From NCBI RefSeq assembly GCF_000151315.2, contig NW_011887299.1, positions 1 through 43,233 on the forward strand: a stretch of 43,233 bases of DNA, in the 5' to 3' direction. The translations under genes were made by a program, and so were the position numbers. Below the pieces are notes generated by a model. It made no database searches. It was not told the origin of the DNA and saw nothing but the letters and a program-made list of their open reading frames with translations. Every line of letters starts with the position of its first letter. Position 1 is the first letter of the stretch. Origin of the DNA: Capsaspora owczarzaki ATCC 30864. Its lineage: Eukaryota; Opisthokonta; Filasterea. Below are positions 1 through 10,113 of the stretch, in pieces.

Positions 1-137
1 TCTCTGTCGTGCAGACTGTTCCTCCATTTCGTCAGTGCACCCACTGCCACATTCATTCCAATAAACTCGGCTTCGTACTCGACATAGTTGGGCCCATTCA
101 TGACTTCGTCATACAGCTCGCGCTGTCTCTGATTCAT
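1..137 (-). CDS. partial unidentified protein, runs off left edge
   Basis: An open frame on the minus strand enters from the left edge and stays open to about base 185, where an in-frame TAA lies. The first good ATG reads MNQRQRELYDEVMNGP and continues to NSLHDR at base 1. The composition (Tyr, Glu, Trp, few low-complexity stretches) looks like real protein rather than chance frame. The codons upstream of the ATG (HIESPLLLPYAN) also look protein-like, so this may be an internal exon whose acceptor lies near 185 instead of a first exon. I do not recognise the family. At 45 codons the evidence is thin. Confidence 0.3.
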   Translation of the reverse strand, partial: MNQRQRELYDEVMNGPNYVEYEAEFIGMNVAVGALTKWRNSLHDR

Positions 138-902
138 ATTCGCATACGGTAATAGAAGAGGACTCTCAATATGAAGCCGGTTTTGTTAAAAGTAAAGACT
201 TTGCCATGTCCCCTTGACCACTATGTGCGCCATCCAGCGCCGCCACAACGCGCTATGTGATCAGTACCATGTATACTGCATGCCTAGGGCCACCAGAGTG
301 GGCGGGGATCGCTCTAAAGGAGGGCTGTTTTCTGGCTTTTTTCTGTTTTTTGCGTTTTTTTTTATGATTTTTGGCGTTCTTCAAGGCATTGGTTTCATAT
401 GCGCGAGCGGGCCACTGCCCGCTCCGCATTTCCGGATATTCGTCACTCTGCTTTGCAATTCGTATTCCGTAAGGTAGGCACAATGGAGCGCTTCAAAGAG
501 AATGGAAAATTTCGGTCGCTCCGCGACGATCCGTCGCGTCGCCGAGCGTTGTTCATTGGAAAGTGGGTTTTGAGCTTGTCCGTCTGGGACCTGCTCTCCT
601 TCGTGGTTGCAAAACAAGAAGAAAACATATTTAATGTACAAAAAAGCGGCGCGGCGCGCGGGGGGACTTTAGACGCTCGTTGGACGAGCCCCAAAAGAGC
701 GGGATGAAAACGGAGCGAGTTGATCTTTGCGGTCTGCTCAGTCCTTTTCCCTGTGATCGTTCTTCGATCGCTCCGTACGTCCGCCCCTTGCTGTTCTGCG
801 TGCCGAGCTCCCATCCTCACATTCTAGACATCTTTCTGCATCAAACACAGGACAAACGCACGCGCACGCGCACGCACGCATCGCGCTCCACATCTTCACC
901 AA
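138..902. other. intergenic, no gene seen
   Basis: Overlapping short frames exist on both strands but none has coherent protein composition. The stretch holds T-rich runs near 340-362, a GC-rich patch near 645-665, and a CG/CA-alternating run near 857-880 just before the transposase start. I searched by eye for inverted repeats shared with the 5.1-6.0 kb flank that could be MULE ends and found none I would defend. Confidence 0.5.
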
Positions 903-3900
903 ATGAGCGTTCCAGCGCCAGAAAATCCCGCCACAACCTGGCCGCCACTACTCACCGTCACCTTCGTGGTTGACGCCATGCCCAGCCCAGCCGATCGAAC
1001 ACTTCAACTTCCGTTCCCCCCGCGAACGGGCCGGCTCCTGGTCCGCCATGTTACGGCGGCGCTCCCAGCCAGCATCCCGCGCGAACTCTTGACCTCGTCC
1101 GCAACCCCCATCGTCCAGCTGGTCACGTTCGACGAAGATAACGTCATGCGAGTGCAACATGACAACACAGCCGTTCAGACGTCGGAGCTCATGGCGATTG
1201 TTTCCTTCAGGTGTAACAAGCGCGAGCATGCCTGCCGTTCATACCAGTTCTTTGAGGGACGAAAGACATGCAAGTCGTGCACTGATCGCAACGCCAGATA
1301 TCGTAAAAAAGCTACTGCCAAGAAGATTGCGTTGAAAGATCAGCAAGCGAGCGAGCCAGCCGAGGAGGCAGCCGAGGAGCCAGCCGAGGAGCCAGCCAGA
1401 AACGCTCCGACAACGAGGCTCACCGAGCTTGCCCACACCCGCTTGATGTTCAACGATCCGCAGAGCCTGGAGGACTTTTGGGAACGCCAGCAAAGTACAA
1501 TCGACTTGCGTTTGAAGCACGACTACTGTCCTGGTCAGTCACGCAGGTCTCAGGTCAGAGATGAAGTGGATTCGGCTTCGCCAGTTCTCTCTGCCCACGC
1601 TCCACATGCTCCTCCACATGATGCTGAAGACGACCTTGCTGAAGACGACCTTGCTGAAGTCGACCTTGCTGCGTCAACCGTGTCTTCGGCTCCGGAAGCA
1701 GCTCAGCTCACCCACGCAGACGAGGTTTCCGAGTCTATTGCTGAGGGTCATGTCAACTCGCAACCAGGCACGTCGGCGGTTTACCTCACGCAAGATGAGC
1801 GTAACCAACTCGACCTCTGGTTCGAGAACCGACCCGTGCTGTGCTCAAGGACACAGCGCTTCTGGTGCTTCAATCACCGGTCAACGAGCAGCAAGGAGCC
1901 GTCTCCAGCTTCGTCGATGATTCAAGACCGATTTCTCGAATCATTAGACTTCACACACCCCATGCATACGCATCGACTCGACAACGACTTCCGCGTGCAG
2001 CCAGGATTAGGGCAAGGCTCGTGTACCTTTGCCATTTCGAAATCCGACCTGGTTCAAGTAGACGGCAACACTCTGCAGGTTGTTGGTTGGAGAGTTTCTC
2101 TCGCCGGCCAGCACGATGCTCGGTGCACGGAGGGCGTCTTTGCTCACAAGCAGTTAGCGCATCCGAGCATCCAAACATGGGCATTTGATCTCGCATCCAA
2201 GCGCTGCGACGTCACATCGATCATGCAACAGTTTCAAGGCAGCACCTCGAACCCGCCACCCGTCCCACACCCGTCTTGGAACGTTCCACTGACGTCTGGT
2301 CGTTGGTATCCGTCGCGTGACGCTTTACGCATGATGGTCAAGGCTTTCAACCCTGAGACGGCTGGTTCCGAGGCAATGCGCATGGAAGATTTGTTAATTA
2401 GCCCAACCTCGTGTGCGCTGACGCACCCGCATCCTGTGGGTCGGTGTGGAGTTTGCCCTGGCATCAAGTCATTTAAACAGTATCCAGACGTACTCTTTCA
2501 TCAGCCCCAGGATCCTAATTGCCGTGATTCGCCAGGCATTCTTGTTCTGCTCACGCCGTGCCAACGGGCGATGTGGAGCTCGCTGCGCCCTCAAGTCCTG
2601 TTCCTCGACACCACCTACAAGGTGACCAAGCTACGCTGGGGCTTGACAGCGCTTGTTGCAGCAGACGAGTGCGGTTCGGCCGTTCCCCTCGCGTTCATGA
2701 TAGCCTCCAACGATACCGCGGCAGTGTACGCAAAATTCTTGTCGGTGCTCAAGGAGGCGCTCGGCTCTTGCTTCCAGCCTCTGCGTTTTGTGATTGACAA
2801 GTGCAAAGCCGAGGCAGCTGCCATCAGGGAGGCCGTCAATGTTCAGATTTCCACTTGCTGGTTTCATGTCAAGCAGGCCGTCCTGCGCAATATTTCTCAT
2901 CCCGACATTGAGAAGATCCTCAAGAAAGTTCGGCGTTCCAGGTCCCTGGAGGAGCTTGAAAGCCGCGTGAAGAGCGTCAGAGAGGCCGGACTGAGCGAGA
3001 AGGACTTGGCGTACCTGGAGAAAGAATGGTTTGCCAAGGGCCAAATCGAAACCTGGACGCTTCCGCATATCGGAACCATCCCGACAGCGTTGGACCAGGG
3101 TTCTACCAACAATTTGATTGAGAGGTGAGTGACCGATCGGTTTGGAGAGGCTTTGTACTTAAACTGGCGTCCCCCACTTTGCTGATCTTGCTTGCCTTCG
3201 TTGTTGTCTCGCACGCAGACTCTTCAAGTCAATCAAAATGACGCATCTCAACTCCAACTCGAACTCGGATTTGCCAACGCTGGCGACCAAGCTCATTCGG
3301 GATGTCAATGAGAAGTTTTGCTTGAAACGTCAATGGCTCCTCGTCAACGTTCCAAATCTCGCCTGCCTCCCCAAGTATCGCGAGCGTATCTGGAACTACG
3401 AGTCGACAGCCAAGGCCAGAGTGCTGGACAACCGTGTCGTGATACTCGACAACAACGCTGGTGTTGGCATGGTGATCCCGGAATCAGCAACCCTACGCAG
3501 CGAGGACTTGAGGGACTTTGCAACCGGTCACATGAAGACCCACGGACTTGGTCAAAGCACCGATATCGGAGACTATGCGTTGGTACCACAGGACTACTGG
3601 CACAAATTGCGCGACGATATTTATCGGGGATACAAGAAGAGTGTTACCCTCGTCGTCGTCAAGTCCCGTTTTTGCACCGACTTCCACGACTGCTCCCTCG
3701 TGTGCACGCACATTAGAGCTGCTGCCCGCCGGCTTGGTGGACTGGAAGTGTTTGGTATCGCGTTGGACGCGCTCATTCAAGATCGTGAGGCTCCAAGTCC
3801 TGTCCGCACAACTGCAGATCCTGAGACGCCTGTCTCAGTTGGTGCAGATGTTCCGCAAGACCAGAACTCGAGTGAACCAAGTTATGAGCACGGCAGTGGC

Positions 3901-5031
3901 GATGGCATGCATGTCAGGGAAGCAGAAATGTTTGAACCGACTTCTTCGACTGTTTCGACTTCGTCTACGGCAGCGGAAGAGGTTACACCCTCGGTCGCAC
4001 CACCCTCGGTTGCACCACCCTCAGTTGCACCCTCACTTGCACCCTCGGTTGCACCCTCAGTTGCACCCTCAGTTGCACCCTCACTTGCACCCTCAGTTGC
4101 ACCTTCGATCACACTACCGTCAATACGCACAGCTATGCAGGCTACGAGCCTGTTTCAAGACGACGACTCCGACTCCGACGACAGCGACTCACCACCTTTG
4201 AGGCACTCGTCCCAGGCGCAGAAAGTCGTCCACGAGATCTCGCTTCGACTGCAGCCAGTGTTTGATGATTTGCAAAAATTATCTTTGCCAGTCAAAGCGC
4301 TCGCAACCGTCGTGAAGGCAGTTCGAACGTTCGCTACCCGCTCCCTGAGTTCAGTCTCTCGACAGCGAGCAATGCGCACCCTGTTTACTGATAAAACTTT
4401 TAATCAAACAAAGCGGCAGGCTCAAAAGACCCGGGCAGCGACTATCAGAGCGAAGCGAGCTGCAGCGTACGCAAAGCACACAGAGTACGCTGCTCGCAAA
4501 GTGCCGGGCGTCAAGCCGAGCTTCAGACCCGCTGTCAGGCCACCAAAGTCCTCACTGCGCGCCAGCGCTGCGTACATCGTCGCTGGCGATGTGGAAGCGT
4601 TTGAAAGGTCGGAAGATCAGCGCCGTCGTTCTGCGCAAATGCCCGTCAACTCCGTTGCCAACAGCTCCAGTCAAAGTGCTCCAGCAGATGGTTTGACGGA
4701 GACTGCTGGCACACGGCGGCGCAGAGCTCTATCGCTTGATGCGGGCACCAACTCGTCCGAGGAGAGCTCACGCAAGCGCGCTCGTCTTGACGCCGCCTCG
4801 AAACATTGGTTTGATCACCTCTATCAAGACAACGCTGGTTTACCTGCCAATGCTCGCCCCAGTCGATCTCGGCAACACGTGTTTGGCAACCGCGAGCCTG
4901 ACAGTGATGATGGCGATTTGAGCGACACGGACAGCGACGACGACAGCCAGCCTTTTGAGCCCGACCTGCGCGACCTGGACCGGTCCGATCGAACGTTTTT
5001 GAAAAGATGTGCCTCCCAACAACGTCCGTAG
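903..5031 (+). CDS. MULE-type transposase (Mutator-like), one intron
   Basis: Exons 903-3124 and 3219-5031 give a predicted protein of 1,344 residues; the intron is GTGAGT...CAG. A Cys/His cluster near residues 102-126 (CNKREHAC ... CKSC) looks like an N-terminal zinc finger. The MULE DDE core follows: Asp569 in FLDTTYK, Asp632 in VIDKCKAE, a CWFHVKQ motif, and Glu740 in NNLIER. Downstream, CTDFHDCSLVCTH fits a SWIM zinc finger. The C-terminal half is long, Ser/Ala-rich and basic, with a VAPS-type repeat array and acidic Asp/Ser patches. All catalytic residues are present and both exons are open, so this copy could encode a full transposase, which cuts and moves its own element. The intron starts two bases after the catalytic Glu codon, so an unspliced message stops at once. 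Neighbouring host genes show no co-regulation with it. Confidence 0.88.
3989..4107 (+). repeat. coding minisatellite (VAPS repeats) in MULE transposase
   Basis: About nine copies of a 12-15 bp unit read cCCTCggTTGCA with alternations of CAGTTG, CACTTG and CGGTTG. They encode SVAPP, SVAPS and SLAPS units between the SWIM finger and the basic C-terminal region. The unit length is a multiple of three, so copy-number change keeps the frame. Confidence 0.85.
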
Positions 5032-5114
5032 CGCAACTTTGCGCACACACACCCCTCCTGTGCACAGATTTGGGCGGTACTGCTGACCACAGCCTTTGCT
5101 TTGTTGTGTTGCCG

Positions 5115-5120
5115 AATAAA
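5115..5120 (+). terminator. poly(A) signal of the transposase gene
   Basis: AATAAA lies 84 bases after the stop codon of the MULE transposase, on the same strand, at a normal distance for 3' end cleavage. Confidence 0.55.
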
Positions 5121-6046
5121 CGCATGTCTTTGCAACCGTACTGTCGGGCCGTGTTTGATCATAATCCTCCCTTCTCTGATCCCACGTATAGAATGTACAT
5201 TTTAGATACTCGGTCCGGTGCGCGCGCGGTGGGAGCAGGTCTGCATATCGCGTAGCAGCATGTTGGCAAGTTTCACAAGAAACGCTGCATTCGCGAGGTC
5301 CTTTTTTTTTTTTTCTAAGTTCGTTGTTCTGCTTTCTCCTAGAGCGTGTTCTGGGCAGCTACCAGAAGGACCATACGATCCGGTCCGCAGCTCAAACGAT
5401 GAAGTTGGTGCATGATGTGGACCTCCCAACGCGTGCTAAACATGCCGGTTGAGCTGTCTAGGGACCACGGTGAGGTGGGTCGCGCGCGCGTGAAAACCAC
5501 ACTCCACAACCCCCTCCGCCGCGCAGCCTACGCCGAGTCTACCGCCATCCACGGACAACAGATGGGGGTTTTAACGCACAACAACTCAGATTTTATTGGA
5601 GAGAGGAGGGGACAGCGTCTCGTGACGGAGGCGATTTGGGGGGCTTCATATGGGGAGCACTCTTCCTTCACCATTCGCATACGTCAGCATCATTCGAAGT
5701 GTGGTAAATTAAAACAGCGAAAAACAAAGACTGCCGAACAACCTCAAAGCGATCCAATCCTTAGTGTGTATTGGCTCGTTCTAGGTCCGTGCTCGGCGTT
5801 CATGGTCATGGTTGAGCAACTTTAGTCGAAAAGTGGACGTGCATTGGCGTGTAGTGTCCTGGCGGACCAGCAACCAATCACATCTCAAAGCAAACAAAGC
5901 CAGTATAAGAAAGCATGATTGAAACTTCGGTTAAGATCGTCCAAAAGCCAATGGAAGGAGATGAGTTTGCAGTCGGAGAGAAGAGCCAATCTAAAACTCG
6001 ATGCAATCATCAGCAGCGGCGCAATCCCGCTCATCATTTTCCTCAA
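5121..6046. other. intergenic, no gene seen
   Basis: A 137-codon plus-strand frame (5412-5825) has patchy, random-looking composition and no recognisable domain. A CCAAT-like box near 5874 and a TATAAG near 5904 precede a 51-codon frame (5915-6070), but nothing supports it as a gene. A T run lies at 5302-5314. MULE terminal sequences might lie here, but I could not identify them. Confidence 0.4.
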
Positions 6047-6197
6047 TTAACAAAGTTTGACCGCCAGTAGTGGATCTTGGTCCTCAACCTGTACAATCGC
6101 ACGAGAAAGTTTACCGTCTTGAATGAGGCCTGCCTTGATTGCCTTTCCTCGAGGCCACGCTGCATCCAAGACGTGATTGACGAGAATGGTGGCTGTT
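6047..6197 (-). CDS. orphan coding-looking segment, possible terminal exon
   Basis: On the minus strand a TTCAG acceptor-like site at about 6198 is followed by an open stretch of about 49 codons that includes NHVLDAAWPRGKAIKAGL and LSRAIVQVEDQDPLLAVK, then TAA. The composition is much more protein-like than the surrounding frames. It could be a last exon of a neighbouring minus-strand gene, or a fragment of a lost gene. I do not recognise the family. Confidence 0.25.
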
Positions 6198-6430
6198 CTG
6201 AATACTAAAGTGGAGCTTGCTTGATTTGGTTGATTCTTTGCGTGAGTCGAAATGAATTTTTGTGCTTTTTGTGCACACAGTACAAATTGACAATGTCAAC
6301 TGCATTCCACATTCATGTTGTTTGGCTGTTGAACAAGCATCTCTCTACTCACGCTTTGTCACATTTTACGAGGGCGGCAGAAGTGTGGTGAGCGATAATG
6401 ACATGCAATCGTGCAGTGCAAGGAGCGGTT

Positions 6431-9425
6431 TCAAGGAACTGTCATCTGGAAGCCTTGAGCGAATTGCTCCAGGTCGCCGCGGTGCATCACCCACGAAAGC
6501 GGCGGCGGATTTGCAATCGTCACTCGAGACGTCAACATGACTCCGACAAGAATCACAGTGCCTTCTTCCATGACATACTTTCGGGCGAGTTCCCTCCGAG
6601 CATTTGTTTCCAGTCTCTCAATCTCGTCTTGGGTGGTGAGACGAAGAGACTTGTGATGCTTTACTTGCAGTCCAATGACTGCCGGACGCACTTTGCCGCT
6701 GGTCTGCAATCACATTATGCCAACAACCGTGAATAAAGATCCAAACCACAACAGGGCGGTCGGGTTTGGCAACTTACTTTCTCGACGACTTGAGCATGCA
6801 TGTACCAGTCAATCGCCGGTTCAATGTGAGTTGCGAATGTACATTCAGCATTGTCGAGCTTCATCATGCACGTCAGGTCTTCCCTCCAATTGCTCAGCGG
6901 CAATCGAAGTTGGAGTCCCTCACATCCCGCACCAAACTTGACGCCAGGTAGCACCCGACTCAGCGGTACATCAATGTGAGCCGGCAGCTGTGGTGCACCA
7001 GTCTGGTCTGATGCGTCAAGCTGTTTTGAAGCGTCAAGCTGCTTCGAAGCGTCAGCATGATCCAGCAGTGCTTTGGCGACAAGTACAGTCAATCGCAAGT
7101 TGAAAAGGATGCCCACAGTATGCTCCCACTCAACTGCAGGAAGATAACGCTGCGTGAAATGATGCTCCATCTTGCGCTGAAGGTCGGCGACATGGCCGTA
7201 GGCCGAGCGCACCGTTTGTGCGAGCGTGTCACGTCTTAGTGGAGCGTCACCCGAAAGAAGATCTGCAAACACTCAACGAGCGCGTCAACTTGTCGTTTCT
7301 CATGTCACAGAAGCAATTCCCCAAATTCTCACCAAGTTTTATCTTGTCGTGCAAATTGAACTGCAACGACCCTCTGCTGTCTTTCTCGCACGCTGTTGTT
7401 TGTCATCAACAAGACCGAAGGAGTCAACACAACAATCAGTCAAGTCCAGCATCTTGAAGTGTGACAACCAGCCAACTGACCGACGAAGGCACATCCTGTG
7501 TTAATCCAAGAGCGAGTTCGGGCATCCAGACTTGAAGGATTGATCGAGAACGCGTCGAACGCACAGAAGTGCACGAGTTCGATAAACTTGCGGGCATTCA
7601 GACAGAGTGTAGCCGCCGCGCCACTTGCCATCACACCAAGAACCTTCTCAATGTGGCATGGTATGCCACCGGAAGGATGCAACTGGCTCTCGAGGTTTGC
7701 ATCCTCGCGCTTGGGTTCAGGCACCTCCTCCTCATCCACGTTGTATTTGCTTGAAGCAGAGGTTTGAGAGTGGAGCGACTCAATCAGGCCAGTGGTGAGG
7801 TCATCGGACAAAGTGCCAGCGTAAAGCACAAAGAGTCGCGCTGCGGTGCGCTTAACGGCAGCCTTGAGTGACGCGAGAGTCTTGTCCAGCAGCCGACGTT
7901 GACGTTGAGCGTTGTGCCAGCTCGAACAGCCAAGCAACTGTTGAATTCCGTCAACAGCGATGGCAAGCCACGGCAGTTGATCATGACTCGTGGGCTGCTG
8001 ACTGTCGTTACGAGCCGAGTACTCCAAACTCTTGGATGAACTGGAGCGTAGCAGCGACCTGGAAGCTGCCAGTTTGTTCAAAGTTGTCCTGAAAAAACCT
8101 CGGGGGAATTTCAAAGTAGGCAGCCAGCAGGCGAGTCGACAGAGCGTGCTCCGGATTGGCTTGCTTGAGAACTGTCCAGTCGTTCGCAGAGTCGAAACCG
8201 GAAGGACCGTCGAAAGAGACGGATAAGCACAACGGATCGTTTTCTCTGTAACGATGAGCTTCCGGGGCAATTTGATGCACAAACGCGTCGCACAGACCCG
8301 AGTTCCCAGTACCAGGGATTGTGGCAGCAAGAAACGACCGATGCTCAAGTGGATCGGTGTCGTTTGCGAGTATCTTTTTCATCCGTTTCTTCAGCAGCGC
8401 CTCGATGGAGGAGGAGGTTTCCTTCTGTCGTGTGTAGCGGGCCTGCAGAGCAACAACATTAGACAAACTTCATTATTCGGTCATCAAGCTCGACTAGAAA
8501 CGTACGTTTTTTGGTTGCTTTCGCTCCAATGTGATCAGGCCACGGAGCGAATCGCGGATCATGGCTGGCGTGCTTTTCAGCTCTCCTGTTGTTCCAGCAT
8601 GCGTTCATGAGCGCGCACACATTAGTCGAAACAGCTCGCACCAATCTCGTCAAACGGCGCTTACGGAATGGCGCTTGAAGAAGTGGCTGTTGTAAATCAC
8701 GGTACTGCTGTTGTTCCTCGGCTGTGAGGTGAGCAGGGACCTGTGGACAAAACATGCAATTGTCAGTCTGAGGAGCAAACCACCAATCCATCTCAGAAAC
8801 CAAGCGTCTTTGAGCACTGACTTGCACTGGCGCAGCCTGGCTGCTGTTGGTTGCTAAACCAGCACCCTGCTTTGAACACACATCGTCAGCTTCAACCTTC
8901 AACAGAAACTGCACATTTCCCACTCACTGTGTCGTCAATCGTTATTGTGAAAGTTGACGCCCGCTTTGCACGCGCCAAAGCTGAGCTCGATTTTCGAGCG
9001 CTTGGGAAGACTCTGCCGCGTGTTTGCCCAAACATGTCGTCCTACCAAGACATCGGTGAAGGTTAAAACTCCAGAGTTTCAAAAAAACGGGGAAAAAGGT
9101 GGGTTAGGCGGAATGGAAAGGCCATGCCATGTTTGACGGCTTTAGAATAAAGCCTTTAATGTGTTGCACGGGGAAGGAAGTTGACTGGGCGGATGGGTGC
9201 GTGAGTCGGTGGGTGAAGAGTATTCGAGAAGAAACAACACAAAAAAGGCGCGCAAAACTGCCAAGACACAGGCAACGTTTGTCCACTTACGGCTGCCAGT
9301 TTTGACTGTTTCGGCGGCCTCACTTCACTAGCATCTGAAAGTGCTTCAGATGCGCGACGTGCATTCGCCTTCCGACTTGCGGCCGGTGGAAACGGAGCCG
9401 TTTGCGGGTTGCGCTTGGACGACAT
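6431..9425 (-). pseudogene. Crinkler/RHS-type P-loop protein gene, looks degraded
   Basis: Minus-strand coding blocks lie at about 9291-9425, 8928-9041, 8470-8900, 7500-8440, 6776-7262 and 6431-6702. The first blocks encode a basic Ser/Ala/Lys-rich N-terminus (MSSKRNPQTAPF). The middle has a segment shaped like the P-loop region of Crinkler/RHS proteins, then LSVSFDGPSG and LSTRLLAAYFE, then LPWLAIAVDGIQQLLG, which match the order seen in that family. Known members are large NTPase-nuclease-like proteins found as effectors in oomycetes and as multicopy genes in other protists. Some block-to-block continuity is not explained by convincing introns, so I treat the copy as broken, with perhaps one to three breaks. 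The family call rests on motif order only. It is flanked by no related gene. Confidence 0.45.
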
Positions 9426-10113
9426 TGAAAAACAACGGAAAGTGACTGAGCCAAGATGTGACACAGACACTTTTTAGGATGATGGCATCGTCAAAGAGCT
9501 CCATTTGCATATGGCCCATCAACTCGATAGCAGAGGTGGGTTCGGGAAACGAATGTAATTCTACAGCAAGGATCGATCAATTGATGCCTCCTTCGCAGGC
9601 CATTCATCGTTGAACTCGAGCATCGTCAATAATCGAAAACTCTCTCGCTTCTGGTTCTTTCGTTTTTGTAAATTTGAAGCAAATCGTATTTTTGTCTGTC
9701 CCTGCTCTACTTCTTCCCCTCCCCCCTTTCCACCTGTCCCTCCTGTAAGCCTCCCTTCTGCCTTTTCGTTGTATCCGTAGTCAATGTGAAGATGAAATTC
9801 AACGCAGCATTACAATGCGACCCTGCACCTCTGCACCTCTCATTCACGTCGCAGCGACCTTGCACCAACGGTCCTTGTCAGCCAACGCCGCGCAAAAGAA
9901 CGAGGTCAACCTCAAACTCACCAGTTCAGCTGCAATGCTCAGAGTGAATTGCAACCGATGCAAGCAACAAAACAAATGTAAATTTCTTTCACAAACCAAA
10001 AACAACAATCAAACGCACCAATTCGCGAGAGACCTGTTGAGAAGCAAGCCACGGCACAAAAAAGAGCCGCGGCGTCTCGACGAAAAAGACGAACAACCCA
10101 AAAAAAACTCCAA
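9426..10113. other. intergenic, no gene seen
   Basis: This separates the 3' end of the C45 hydrolase gene from the 5' end of the Crinkler/RHS-type gene; both lie on the minus strand. It holds a pyrimidine-rich tract near 9690-9765 and a short direct repeat of CACCTCTGC near 9828-9838. The 100-codon plus frame at 9815-10117 is Lys/Gln/Asn-rich and not convincing. Confidence 0.45.

Larger units (their letters stand above)
903..5120 (+). mobile_element. MULE-type DNA transposon, outer ends not located
   Basis: The bounds given are only those of the transposase gene and its poly(A) signal. Terminal inverted repeats and the 8-11 bp target duplication expected for Mutator-like elements were not found by eye in 1-902 or 5121-6430. 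The real element is therefore longer, or its ends have diverged. Confidence 0.55.

Noticed and set aside
3989-4107. Regularly spaced short repeats that might suggest a CRISPR-like array
   Set aside because: The units are contiguous, have no spacers and lie in frame inside a eukaryotic transposase gene; they are a coding minisatellite.
5412-5825. 137-codon plus-strand frame after the transposase
   Set aside because: No domain, no homopolymer bias typical of local proteins and no splice context; likely chance.
5121-6430. Possible MULE terminal inverted repeats
   Set aside because: I compared this flank by eye with 1-902 in reverse complement and found no long match or flanking 8-11 bp duplication.
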